Assembly (NCBI GenBank): GCA_964007475.1 | Contig: OZ023273.1 | Span: 23,423,557 to 23,487,556, forward strand | Origin: Hybos culiciformis | Taxonomy: Eukaryota > Arthropoda > Insecta > Diptera > Hybotidae | Length of the DNA: 64,000 nt | Direction of reading: 5' to 3' | Shown here: positions 45,301 through 59,200 of the stretch, in pieces | How the letters are laid out: every line of letters begins with the position of its first letter | Position numbering within the stretch: position 1 is the stretch's first letter | Position numbers and translations under genes: made by a program | The notes under the pieces: generated by a model | What the model was told of the DNA's origin: nothing | Databases searched by the model: none | Seen by the model: the letters and a program-made list of their open reading frames with translations, nothing else

Positions 45301-48300
45301 GAATGATTAAATATAAAAATATAAAATATTGTTAACTTCATATTATTTAACGTCTCAAATTAATTATAGATTTAGCTAGACAAATAATATTATTTCCAGT
45401 CGATGATGAACTTTTACAGATAAGACTTATATAAACAAAATACAATAAAATAGATTTAAATGCCAAAATTTAATAAAATTATTTAACAATTGATTAATAT
45501 GAACAAAAATTTAGTAAAATGTCTTAAAATTCGATTTATATGAACAAAATTTCGATTTATAATTCATAATGTTTAATTTAAATTAGTTATTCGAGCTGAT
45601 TTTCCATCAAATAAAATAATTTTCGAAACATCTGGGAAATGTTTTTACACACTCTAGATTATTTTTTACAGAGATCATGTAACCACAAAAGTTATAAACA
45701 TTATATCCTATAAAACAAATTTATAATATTGGACGCACTAAACTCGTTACAAACAACATAGGTATATTTTGGCATTGATAGTATAGATATCGATCAAGTA
45801 ATTTATCATTATAGGTTTTCCCGGCTCAAAATATGCAAAAAAAAAAATATTTTCAAAATAGGTAGCTCTGGTGAAATAAAGATTACCAGACCAAAAATTT
45901 TGGGTAGGAATTCATAATTATCGTACACTTTTTTAATTTCAAATATATGTCCAATATTACAAGCAAAAAAATTACATATTCTACCAATAAAAAAATTATG
46001 TTCAAAAAATTATAAAAATTATTATGTTCAAAAAAATTTAAAAAAAAATGTATTCATTGGGGAATCGAACCTGACACCTTCACTCTTATAGTCCGATGTT
46101 CTAGCCACTAAGCCATACGGCCATATAATTTTTGCTTTCTAAAATATAATAAAAAAATTCTAATAAACCATTCATTTTTTTGTTTTTATTTTATTGTAGG
46201 GGAATAAAAAATAATACTCAAAAAAAAAAATAAGAAAAGAATTAGAATACTCAAAAAACGAGTTTGAAAAATTAACTAACCAATCAAAAAATTAATCTCA
46301 TTGCCATATAATGAGATTTAATATTATTTAGGAAAATAAATAAAATATTTTTTGTATTTGTTTAGAAAGCTAAACTCATATAGGCAATATGGCTTAGTAT
46401 TATAGTAGAACATCACACTGTAAGTCTGAAGGTGCCTGGTTCGATTCCCAATGAGGATTTTTTTTTTTTAATAAAGAAACAAATCCTTTTAGTATTTTTG
46501 GAAAACGTTAAATATTCATATGATATATGATAAAAATTAAATTTTTGCACCACTTAACAATTCTTGAATTAAAATAAAAATATGATTTATAGTTTTTCAT
46601 TAAAAAAAAGAAATTAAATAATCCTTTTCTTTGTGGGTCCCCAAAAAAAAATTCTCATGTGACAACGGAATTTATTGTCGATTTATTTATATATGTATAA
46701 TAAAATAAGGGACTATGAAATAATTAAAAAGTAATAGTTAGGAATAGAAATATACATTTATTATTTGATCCTATATTTTTTAATTTATAGCTTAAATATT
46801 ATTTGCCAAATTCGATTCTAATTTCAATTTTATATTTTCGTCTATTTTTTATTTTGACATGCAGATTGTGAAAACTTCGGAATTTCACGCAGTTACGAAT
46901 GATTAAATATAAAAATATAAAATATTGTTAACTTCATATTATTTAACGTCTCAAATTAATTATAGATTTAGCTAGACAAATAATATTATTTCCAGTCGAT
47001 GATGAACTTTTACAGATAAGACTTATATAAACAAAATACAATAAAATAGATTTAAATGCCAAAATTTAATAAAATTATTTAACAATTGATTAATATGAAC
47101 AAAAATTTAGTAAAATGTCTTAAAATTCGATTTATATGAACAAAATTTCGATTTATAATTCATAATGTTTAATTTAAATTAGTTATTCGAGCTGATTTTC
47201 CATCAAATAAAATAATTTTCGAAACATCTGGGAAATGTTTTTACACACTCTAGATTATTTTTTACAGAGATCATGTAACCACAAAAGTTATAAACATTAT
47301 ATCCTATAAAACAAATTTATAATATTGGACGCACTAAACTCGTTACAAACAACATAGGTATATTTTGGCATTGATAGTATAGATATCGATCAAGTAATTT
47401 ATCATTATAGGTTTTCCCGGCTCAAAATATGCAAAAAAAAAAATATTTTCAAAATAGGTAGCTCTGGTGAAATAAAGATTACCAGACCAAAAATTTTGGG
47501 TAGGAATTCATAATTATCGTACACTTTTTTAATTTCAAATATATGTCCAATATTACAAGCAAAAAAATTACATATTCTACCAATAAAAAAATTATGTTCA
47601 AAAAATTATAAAAATTATTATGTTCAAAAAAATTTAAAAAAAAATGTATTCATTGGGGAATCGAACCTGACACCTTCACTCTTATAGTCCGATGTTCTAG
47701 CCACTAAGCCATACGGCCATATAATTTTTGCTTTCTAAAATATAATAAAAAAATTCTAATAAACCATTCATTTTTTTGTTTTTATTTTATTGTAGGGGAA
47801 TAAAAAATAATACTCAAAAAAAAAAATAAGAAAAGAATTAGAATACTCAAAAAACGAGTTTGAAAAATTAACTAACCAATCAAAAAATTAATCTCATTGC
47901 CATATAATGAGATTTAATATTATTTAGGAAAATAAATAAAATATTTTTTGTATTTGTTTAGAAAGCTAAACTCATATAGGCAATATGGCTTAGTATTATA
48001 GTAGAACATCACACTGTAAGTCTGAAGGTGCCTGGTTCGATTCCCAATGAGGATTTTTTTTTTTTTAATAAAGAAACAAATCCTTTTAGTATTTTTGGAA
48101 AACGTTAAATATTCATATGATATATGATAAAAATTAAATTTTTGCACCACTTAACAATTCTTGAATTAAAATAAAAATATGATTTATAGTTTTTCATTAA
48201 AAAAAAGAAATTAAATAATCCTTTTCTTTGTGGGTCCCCAAAAAAAAATTCTCATGTGACAACGGAATTTATTGTCGATTTATTTATATATGTATAATAA

Positions 48301-49322
48301 AATAAGGGACTATGAAATAATTAAAAAGTAATAGTTAGGAATAGAAATATACATTTATTATTTGATCCTATATTTTTTAATTTATAGCTTAAATATTATT
48401 TGCCAAATTCGATTCTAATTTCAATTTTATATTTTCGTCTATTTTTTATTTTGACATGCAGATTGTGAAAACTTCGGAATTTCACGCAGTTACGAATGAT
48501 TAAATATAAAAATATAAAATATTGTTAACTTCATATTATTTAACGTCTCAAATTAATTATAGATTTAGCTAGACAAATAATATTATTTCCAGTCGATGAT
48601 GAACTTTTACAGATAAGACTTATATAAACAAAATACAATAAAATAGATTTAAATGCCAAAATTTAATAAAATTATTTAACAATTGATTAATATGAACAAA
48701 AATTTAGTGAAATGTCTTAAAATTCGATTTATATGAACAAAATTTCGATTTATAATTCATAATGTTTAATTTAAATTAGTTATTCGAGCTGATTTTCCAT
48801 CAAATAAAATAATTTTCGAAACATCTGGGAAATGTTTTTACACACTCTAGATTATTTTTTACAGAGATCATGTAACCACTAAAGTTATAAACATTATATC
48901 CTATAAAACAAATTTATAATATTGGACGCACTAAACTCGTTACAAACAACATAGGTATATTTTGGCATTGATAGTATAGATATCGATCAAGAAATTTATC
49001 ATTATAGGTTTTCCCGGCTCAAAATATGCAAAAAAAAAAAATTTCAAAATAGGTAGCTCTGGTGAAATAAAGATTACCAGACCAAACATTTTGGGTAGGA
49101 ATTCATAATTATCGTACACTTTTTTAATTTCAAATATATGTATATATAGGGCCCAATATTACAAGCAAAAAAATTACATATTCTACCAATAAAAAAATTA
49201 TGTTCAAAAAAAAAAAAATTATTATGTTCAAAAAAATGAAAAAAAAATGTATTCATTGGGGAATCGAACCTGACACCTTCACTCTTATAGTCCGATGTTC
49301 TAGCCACTAAGCCATACAGCCC

Positions 49323-49701
49323 ATATGATTTTGCATTTCTAAAATATAATAAAAAAACACATGAATCATAATTTTTGGGTAATAGCATTCTTAATCTATG
49401 GTAATAGTAAACAGTATTTTGATATTTTTTTGTGTTGTTTTTTATTTTTTTATTTATTTAATCAAGAAAAATATACGATATAAGATATTACATTTTTTAG
49501 TTATTTATGTATATATAAATAAAAAAGAAAAGAAAAAAAGCCATAGAAAAATTTTTTGTTTTGGGTTATGGTAAATAGTATTTTGATATTTTTTTGTGTT
49601 TGTTTAATTATTTATTTAAACAATAAAAATATACAATAGAAGATATTACATCTTTCAGTATGCATGCATATAAAAAAAACGAAAAACGAATAAAAAAAAA
49701 A
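49323..49701. other. Junction DNA between array and MITE
   Basis: AT-rich, with a near-repeat of TATTTTGATATTTTTTTGTG at about 49415 and 49570 followed by similar TTTATTTAA..ATATACAATA blocks. This suggests an old 155-bp tandem duplication. No gene. Confidence 0.5.
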
Positions 49702-49933
49702 CACGAAGCAGTCATAGAACTGCCTACAGAAGTTTATACTTAAGATTTAAACTATGAAATAACAGTGGCTACAAATAATGGACTGCTTTTGGACTGATGG
49801 ACTGATTTTTATTTTAATTTACATTTTTTACTGAGCAGCCCATCATTTGTAGCCACTGTTATTCATAGTTTTTTTCATAGTTTTTAAATCTTTAAGTATA
49901 AACTTCTGTAGGCAGTTCTATGACTGCTTCGTG
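49702..49933. mobile_element. Foldback MITE, copy 2
   Basis: Same ends (CACGAAGCAGTCATAGAACT, ending CTGCTTCGTG) and same centre (AATGGACTGCTTTTGGACTG, then GAGCAGCCCATCATTTGTAG) as the copy at 28096-28330. Compensating arm changes keep the pairing: CCGAAAGAAG in copy 1 is CTACAGAAG here, and the right arm has CTTCTGTAGG. Confidence 0.85.
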
Positions 49934-52886
49934 TTTTTTTTTTATATAAACACTATAAGCCTTAAAATTCATGTTGCTGGTGTATAAATAATAAGTTTGT
50001 ACCTATATATTTTTTTTCTGAAAATATTAAAGACATTAATTTTCAGCATAATTTTGTATTTTATGTTCAATATTTTTACAGTTTTTTTATATAAATATGT
50101 TTTATATTTTACTCATTCAGATCATTGATAGAACTTCTTAGTGATAAAAAATGACTATAGATTTCAACTTTTAAGTAAAGAGTCGCTGAAATTTACCATT
50201 AATGGTATTTAAAAATTTAATGTAGATAATTTAAGCACTTTGAATTTCGCTACGCCCAAGAAAATGGTGAATTGACCCTTTTTTTTTGCAGCGATGATAC
50301 GCAGAGTCAAAATTGTGGTAATTTTTTTTTTACTTCAAAAAGAGGAAAAACAGTGACAGGAAAATATTAAGATTAGGCGTTGCTATTAATTTGCACATAC
50401 AGTCTTGAAAATATAATTAACATTTGTTATTGATCCCACGATTTGCTTCTGAAATAAAAGGTCAAAACGATTTTCTTTTATTCAATTTTCTACATCTACC
50501 TAGGTAATTTTTGATGTACAAATGTCAAATTCCAAATATACCTACGTTTAATAAAAAAAAAATTAAGACTTTTTCCTTTTGAATACACTGTATCATATGT
50601 TGTTAAGGATTTTTTTTGGAAAATATTCTGAATTTTTTTCTTAATTTAATCATTGTTTTATATAAGGTTTTTTTTTTTATTGCTTAACTTTAATATAAAA
50701 CCACTTCTACTTTTTTTTTTATTTATAAGTATCTTTTTAAAGGCCGAAATAAGAATTTTACGGATGATTAGAAATTTAATATTTTCTTAATTTTTTTTTT
50801 TTTTTTGATATTGATGATTACAAAAAAAAAACCTTAGAAAAAAAAGATTTTTCAACCCACATATTGAATAAAGGTATATTTTTCGGTCTCCAAAAAGGTT
50901 CAAAAAAAATAATTTTTGTCTGAGTTTGAATTTATTTCGAAACTTTTATTGAAAATTCAGAAATAAGAATTTTTTTTTTAAACTCAGATCCGAATATATT
51001 TTAGATCAGCCTGAATATATGTTGGATCATCCTGAAAGTTAAAAATGGAAAATTGGTTCCACCGTATTATCTTTTTCTATATTTAGTTTGAAATTTAGTT
51101 TCAAAATTGACATGTTGATTCCAAATAAATGTCATCGCATTTACATGATTAGTGTTCTTTTCTTACATAAAATTTGTTAGGAATAGTATACATAATATGA
51201 TCTTTTAATTGAGATAATGAAAAATTTTAATATTTCACTGTAATATTGTACCTACAACCGTAAAAAAAATAATTTATAAATTTAAAACAATTTAATATTA
51301 ACAAAAAACTTATTATTACTTTGGTTTTTCCTCAAATTTCCAGGAAAATTTTATTTTAAAATTACAAAAAAAAAAAAGAAAAAAACAAATATCATATTCT
51401 CTTAACTTGTGCCTGTTTTTCATATTTTTATTTCTAAGTTAACAAATTTCTTCATATTTGCTGTAAACATGATATTTTTTAAGTGAATGTCATAAATATA
51501 AATGGTTACATCATGATACTATTTAGATATCATTTCATTATATCCACTTGAATAGTCTTATACACATAGTACTATAGTGGTAAAAATAAAAAGTAAAGAA
51601 TGTATTTCAAACTTTTTTTATTTTTTGCTATTTAAGCATAATTTATTTTTTATTTTTTACAATGCAAAATACAAGTTAAGAGACGTTTTTATAAAAAAAA
51701 AAACAAATAAATTTTATTTATTGTGGTTAGAAAAATAATAATATGGTGATATTTCTTTGTTTCTTAGTGTAATTATTATTTTAGTATTTATGTATATAAA
51801 AACAATGTTGTTTGTTGGGATAGTTGATATAATTAGGAAATTCAAAGTACACGTCAAAAATATTTAATTAATATTAATTGAATTATGTTTTTTTTTTTCA
51901 AACATATTATTTCTAATATCTAATAGATAAAACTATCATTATAGTAAGGAGTAGAAGAAATTAATGATAGCATAAGTTCCATGTACATTATATTCGTTAA
52001 TATTATGAAATCAGGCCAATATAATTTTATTATTATATAATTAATGATTGTACTAAGCCATTCTTAAAGAATTTTAGTTTAGATTAAGTAAGATTTATCA
52101 TTGATGATATAAACAAAAGCAGTAAAATTTTAAACATTATTCCTTTATTAAAAAATGGCGGACACTTTTGGTTTTTATTCATTATATATATAATAATCTA
52201 TTTATTTTTACTCGAACGTTTCGTTTATCTTTTCATCTTCTAAATAAATAAATAATATTTTTAGCTTTAATATTTTCAGTCTTGATTCAGAAAGACATTT
52301 GACCTATTATGTAACCACTCATAAATTCTGAAAGTGAAGGTAGAATATTTTTACACTAAAATCTAATTGCTTTTATAAATAATGTCTCTATAATTTAACA
52401 AAAAACTGAACTGTTGTTATAACTAAAATCTTATAAGAATTTTCAAAAAATAAGATACATACATTCACAAAGTCTTTTTTTGTATTTTAAAATATAAATT
52501 GCATTAAAAATAATTAACGCATCATTTATTAAATGTCCTTTTTAATAAATTTGCTCATAATTTTTAGTTTTTTTTTTTTTTGTTTCAATTGGCTGCCCAC
52601 TCAATATTCCCGAAGGACTAATTTAATGACTTTTTTGTGCGACAAACGTTGTAATACAAGAAGAAATATTTATGAACTTATTCAAGTCACGTTGATGCAA
52701 AAAATTTTATTTTTTTTTTCTAATAAACAAACTGCATAGAATGTATTGAAGAGAAAAAAACAAGGATTATTATACCTATGTATATATTCATTCATGGTAT
52801 ATATTAGATAGTAAATGTCATAAAAATTCTTTGAAAAATGTACAGCAATTTTATTTTGTATTGTATTGTGCATTTGTGAATTATCG
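49934..52886. other. AT-rich non-coding DNA
   Basis: No gene. It contains an isolated terminal-repeat-like sequence, TGCTATTAATTTGCACA, at 50381-50397 that matches the ends of the element at 52887-53232. Confidence 0.45.
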
Positions 52887-53232
52887 ATATAAACTGCTGT
52901 GCAAATTAATAGCAAAGTTTAATTTTAATATTACCGTTTTCTTAGGTTTCTTAGGTTGAATAGAACTTTTATCATATTTAAAAAAAAATTGAATTTAAAA
53001 TCTGAAGAAAGTCTTCTAATAATGCATGCCTCATAGAACTTTACCGGTAATTTTCAATTTGTCGGATTAAAATTCTGTTTTTCAACGAAGATTGTGACAC
53101 TTTCTTTCAAATGACATTTGTGTGTGACAAGTTCAAAAAGCGGAGATTCTTTTTTTCTCCTTTATATTAAAACAACAATAATTGTTTTATTTTAAACTGA
53201 GCGGTGCTATTAATTTGCACAGCAGTGTAGTA
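52887..53232. mobile_element. Tc1/mariner-like non-autonomous element
   Basis: Terminal inverted repeats: CTGCTGTGCAAATTAATAGC at about 52894 and its inverse GCTATTAATTTGCACAGCAG at 53206-53225. TA dinucleotides flank both ends. A CTGTGCAAA-type terminus is common in Tc1/mariner elements (family knowledge). The interior, about 290 bp, has no transposase. It contains AAGATTGTGACACTTTCTTT and other moderately GC-rich sequence. Confidence 0.65.
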
Positions 53233-56200
53233 TATTATGTATAAATTCTTTTAAAAAAAAAATGTATCTATTTTTTTTTAGAAATTCAAATAAAAATCCA
53301 AATAAAGATAATATGTGAATTTTTCACGTCCCTAAATAGTTTTAAAGCAAAAATGTGCGAATTGCTTTTTTTAATGTTGTATTAGGGGAAGTGTTTGGAA
53401 TTTCAGGAATTCAAATTTTTTCACGTTTTTCCATTTTTATAGCAAAATTGATTTCCATTCTGTCTTTGCTTTAAAGTTTTGTTGGATAATGAATTTTTTT
53501 CTACAAAAATGATTAATTTTTATGGAACTATGAAAGGAAATCTATATATTTTCTTATATGTGATAAATACTTTATTTGAATTTAACATTTCCAGCTATAG
53601 GTGCGAGAAAAGGGACTATAAGAATTAAAAGAACATTTCAATCTATCATATCCATTTGAAGTCGGTGATAATAAATCTACTGTGAAAGGCGAATTAAAGA
53701 TATAATTATTAATTATTATATTTTGTATTATTTGACTACTAGAATATGAAGATATTTTTTTTTATATGAATACTTAGTACTGCTTTCTGAAAAGTTTAAT
53801 TGGTTATTAATTGTGCAACTCACTTACGTAATTTTAGTGTTTTAATAGAGTTTCAAATTGTATAAGTAACTTATTTTATGAAGTCCAGATTAGAATGCTT
53901 TTTAGAAGAGAAAAGATACCTATTTAAAAAAAATTATTTTGTTTAACAAAAAATTTAATTAAATAAAAATTATTTACGGAATCTTTTTTTATGCTACTTT
54001 TAAAAAAATGAAAACTTTTGTAACATGTACTATGTAGATTTGAAGTACCATTATGTCTGGAAACCAAAAAAAAAGTATAATTTTCTGCATTTATTGTACA
54101 TTCATAAATAAAATGTAATTCCTATGTAAATAACTAAAGAAATTAACAAAATTTTCACTAGCCGAAAAGACTAAAATAATACAACTTAAAAACATAATAT
54201 GTATAATGAATTTTAGTTAAAATATTAAAATAAACATTGAAATTAGAAATTATGTTTTTAAAAATTACATTTAACATACATAAAAATTTACATTTAACTT
54301 TTTGTTTCCTTCTCCATTTATCTGGATAAGGCAGTCGAAATTATCTTATTACTTAGTTTTATTTTTCACTAAGTACTTATCCGAATTTTTTTAAATTTTA
54401 ACAGTATTTACTCAAATGCATCAGATAGTTTAGTTTATGTTTTTAAGTCAAAGTTTTTTTTATGTTTAACTTCAGGTAAATTTTAGATTTCAGTCTTTCA
54501 TTCGTTTCATCTAATTGTCACAACATTTTAATGTAATTAAAATTTAATTGTTATGAAAGCAAAAAAATGATTAATTGAGCCTTATTTTTTTGTTAAGTTA
54601 TTTATGTCTGATGAACAGTTGAAGAACCTTTCAATGTGAAAAAAATCATTATTTTAAATATTTAATTATTTTAAATATTTATTTGGCAAAATGATTTATG
54701 TTTGCTAACAAGAGGTTTCATGTTCTTATGAAAATGTATTTTTTTATTAAACATAAAGCTGATACCCTGCAAACTGTGCAAAGCCATGTAATATAATGTC
54801 AGCTGAAAATTTCATTAAGTTTAATCTGACGGTAATGCAATTTAAATAATAAGATGAAGTTATCAACGAAATCGTGGACAATCGAGTTAAAGCATATTGT
54901 AATAGATAGATCGAAAAGAATTATAATTATAATAATGGTTCCGTTCCCAAAGAAAAATGTTCCTATTTTTTGAAGGTATCGCTATTTAATTTAGAATTAT
55001 AACTTCATTTTATGGAAAAAAAATTTAAAATTTTTAAGTTTCTTCAAGCCCAGTGTACATTATATTTAATTGGAAATTATTTTATTTGCATTAACAAAAA
55101 GGCAGTTCTTTTTCACTAAATTTTATTTAGTTTCATAATTAGAGCGATTATTTTTAGGATCTCGGTATAATAGACTATAATATTATAAAATTTGGGTCAA
55201 GTTATAGACTAAAGGTGTGAAATCTTTAAAATTTTATTAAAAAGGATAATCTTAAATACATATAAATATAAATAATATAATTGTAAACTTATATAAATTA
55301 TTTTATCTTGTACTTTTCGTAGTGAAGCTATTATGAAAAAAAAAGAAGTGAAACCAAAATGAAAATGAGGTGTTATTTATTGCTTTAAAAAGGAAAAAAA
55401 AAAAATTTGTTGTCCGCAATAATTTCTTATATGGAATATCTTTATTTATTTATTTTTTCATTTTTTTAATTTTTCTTATTATAATAAGTATACAATGCTG
55501 CGTCATGAAAAAGTAAGATATTAAAATTTTACTTTTTATACATTGTAGGTACATTATTTGCTTTTAAAATTATTACAAAAAAAGCTATATAACTAATACA
55601 GAAAAATAAATAAATAATGATAAACAATAAAACGTACAAATAATTTGAATTTACAATATTGATAACATTTTAATATTAACTAGAATTAAGTAATACAAAT
55701 AGAACGCATATTTTTTTAATGATACTGAATATCTTATTTTCAAGATTCACTTGACTTAATGAGTTAAAGTGTGTTTAAAGATTTTGCACAATTTTTCTTA
55801 ATCAAAAACTTTTAAGTATTAACATAAAACTATCAGCTATGCGGCTATAGTCTTATAAATCTTTTTTTTTTCAAGTTTATTAGAATATTAATTTTTTTTT
55901 TATTGATTAAATTTTCCAACGGATAAATTGTACAAGGGACAATTAGGGAAATTTTTCATTGGATGAATTTGTATTTGAATAAATTGTTTTGAACTGTCGT
56001 CGAGAACTTTTGCAATAGTATAGTGATTTATTTTTTTTTTATAAAAAATAGCTAATTTACATTTAAAATTAAAGTTAACACTTTCTCAAAGTTCTTTTCT
56101 TTTTTTTTTTAGATTTACATAAATAAAAATAAAATATCTACTATAGTTATAACCAGAAAGGACTATGATTTTTTTATATTCTTAAAAAGAATTTTCTTTT

Positions 56201-59200
56201 ATACACTTTATATTTATAGTATTTACTTCAACTTCTGGATTTTATAACCTTTGACACGATTTTCTTGCACCTGTTTATAATTTGCTATTTTAATTTAAAA
56301 ATTATCTCATAAGTTACAAAAAGATTATTATAATGTTTTCTTTTCTGCATTACTTCACAAAATTTTCATCTCCTTTTATTGGTTTTATATTTTCCGCATT
56401 TTTTTAAACAAGTTTATTCTAGGAAAAATTTTTTTTTTGTTGAAGAAAATCAAAAATTATTTGATGGAAGCAGTATTTCTTTTTATCATTACTTTTTTTT
56501 TAAATTGGATATGAATTTGATTTAGATTCTGATTTGTTACATGAAAATTATAGATTTATTATATTTTATGTTATGTTTTGATGAAAAGTTTTGTGAGCCG
56601 AAACTAATAAAAAATAAAATGCTATAACTAAAAGTGGGTTCTGAAACTGTAAGGAACGACACAATTTGACAGATGCGATTCTATAAACTAAAGTTTTTGA
56701 CGTGAAATTTGCCCCTGAGTACAATTCCATGTTTTAAAATACTGCGAAGGGAAATATTGTTTCTATTAAATAAAAATAATGATTTAATGAGTATTTATTT
56801 CCAATTTTAACCCACAGATTAAACGTCAAAACCGTTTGATTTAACTATTTTTATCATTATTATCATAAATTATCTATTATGAATATTTTTGAAAAAATAT
56901 TTCTCCAACTTTAACATATTTTATATTTAATTTAAAATACGAAAATCATTATAAATTTAAATTAAATAACAAACTAAGATCATTTAATAATATCGAAAAG
57001 CTTGAAAAACTAAAAAAAATAAAATAAAGTTAATCCCGAACAATTTTTTTTTTACTACATAGAGATTAGGAAAAGATTATGTACCTATGGTGTATCTATA
57101 TTACAGGTTTACAGGTAATTCCCTTAGAAAATATATTCTATAAATGTATATGATATTACACAATGCTTTAGTTGTGTAAAAATCAAGTCACGTTCTTTAA
57201 TGTTTATTTATATAATTTTTTTTTTACATCAATTATCCTTCCTTAACTAATTTTTTTTTATTCATATGATAGACGAAATCATTAAATACATATACATATG
57301 TAATCAATTGAAAAATAAAATTCACTAATAATAAATAACAGGTACCTAATATATGTATACCTGCCTGTATATTATTTTAAACTGGATATGAATTGAAAAT
57401 AAATTATAATATGTATCGTACCTAACGTAGTATTTTAATAAAAATATTAGTTTCTACTTTAGATTATAAAATGCTAAAAAAGTTGAATGAATATACTATA
57501 GGTATACGATATATTTTATATAATTTTAAAGTTCATTTGATTTTATGTTGGCTTTATTATTTATATGTGCAGTTTAGGTAAGGTAATTAATGAAAAGTTA
57601 CATATATAATACCATAAATAAATTCATCCTACACCAAAAATATCGTGTGGGGACAATTTTTTCAATAGTCGAGAGATTTTCAAAGACAAAATTATCTAAT
57701 ACATACTAGAATTTTCTAAAATGGAATATAATCTCATAATTTTATATTTTAATTTACTAATTTTATATTAGTGACTAAAAATAAAATAATTTTTCAATGA
57801 AAATAGATGAAAATAGATTTTTTAATTTGAGATAAAAGGAATACGATTTTGTTTTCATAGTAATAGAAAAAATAACAAATAGGAACACTTTAATAACTAT
57901 ATATCAGAACAAACCTACAGACGATTAAAAGATCAAAAATCATTAATTTGTAAGTAGTGTGTCTAATGACAAAATATTTCAAAAATAAATATTGTGTTGC
58001 GTGTGCTTAAGTACAGTAATTTTAAAAGGATTCTATGTGAAAAAAATTTGTATAAATATCAAGAGCAAAAAGTCTTTATTTTGCGATTTTTCTTTCGCGA
58101 AATAAAATGTTTGCATTATCTCTCGAAAGAAACAAAAAAAAAATTATAAGTGGGTTTTTCGAGTTTTGAATTCATGTCGAGATAATCAGGTCTTGTTTCT
58201 AAAGTAATTAGTCCCTTTAATTTTCGTATTCATAATTAAAGCATAATAAAATAATTTATAAATTTCATTTAAAAATGAGTAAAAAATTGTGTTGAAATAA
58301 GTTTTTTAATTAAAAAAAATTAATAATCTATATTTTTGTATGAAAATATAAATTTTATTTAGTTTAAATATAAAAACTAAATTGTGTAATTCACTCAAAT
58401 ACTATAAATCATAGGTGTCAAGTTCATCATTGTGATGAGTGTGTTAAGAACATTACTATCCACTAATAAAAATTAATAATTTATTATCAATGAGTTCCGC
58501 TTGAGTAAAAATTTTAAAGCTAGTAAAAAAGAAGACCATTTTTATTGTCACAAATTTAGTTTTAGGACCTATTTTGCTATTTTGTTGTGCAAAATTAATT
58601 ATTTCTAAACCGCTTCAGATCCTTTTTGAAATTATTACGCACATGCAAGTATTTATTCTTTTGCATAACTAAGTTTTATGTAAAGAGAAAATAATATCCT
58701 TATTAGCTGAATAATAACCCTTCTTTTTTTATTAATTTCTCATAGAAAATTAAAAACTATATATTTTATTTATAACTTAATTTAAAAGGGTGGTGGTGTT
58801 AATAAACCTTTTTCGTTAAAATTTATATTTTAAATCTTTTGAAAAGTTTTCCAAATTTCCTTAAGCCAAGACAAAAAAGCATAATATCCGTAGTACGATT
58901 AAAAAAGTTTTAAATTGATTTCATTTTATTACATGGTTTTTTGTTTACATATAAAAAGGATTGAAAAAATGTATCATTTTTTTCAATTCAAATTTATTAA
59001 CCTAACAATAAAATTGACTGACTGGAATATTTAAGTATTAAATTTAAAAACTCGTTTAAGTGTTTGTTCGGACTATATGACGAGAATGAAATTTGTGATG
59101 GTTTTATGAACTTTATAAGTAAACAGTGTATCAAAAAAAAAAAAATTGCCATCTGAAATGCAATTAAATGCAGAAAATTTTAGCACTTTGAATTTGCAAT

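Larger units (their letters stand above)
40551..49322. repeat. 8.8-kb tandem array of a tRNA-like composite repeat
   Basis: Unit about 1.6 kb. The landmark GGCAATATGGCTTAG occurs at 41028, 42628, 43186, 44786, 46383 and 47979, i.e. spacings of 1600, 558, 1600, 1597 and 1596. Each unit has a minus-oriented tRNA-like module, about 260 bp, a plus-oriented tRNA-like module, and about 1.2 kb of unique-looking DNA that ends with a reversed F repeat. The short 558-bp step comes from a 2,158-bp duplication (40551-42708 and 42709-44866). Shared variants group the units as {1,2}, 3, {4,5}: GGGTCGCC only in units 1-2 and AGTTAGGAATAG only in units 4-5. Short open frames inside (for example the minus one at 43357-43142) are by-products. 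Confidence 0.93.

Noticed and set aside
40984..48150. Repeated minus-strand frames of 60-76 codons (IGNRTRHLQTYSVMF type)
   Set aside because: Antisense of the plus-oriented tRNA-like modules. The peptide merely follows box A/box B sequence.
40697..49322. Calling the tRNA-like modules functional tRNA genes
   Set aside because: The boxes are good but acceptor, D and anticodon stems do not pair well, and type R has an insertion at box A.
40551..49322. Tandem LTR retrotransposon array
   Set aside because: No LTR ends, primer-binding site or polyprotein frame. The repeated pair is inverted, not direct.
49074..49388. Minus-strand frame of 104 codons with LVARTSDYKSEGVRFDS
   Set aside because: A translation of the last L' tRNA-like module, a familiar artefact of tRNA-derived repeats.
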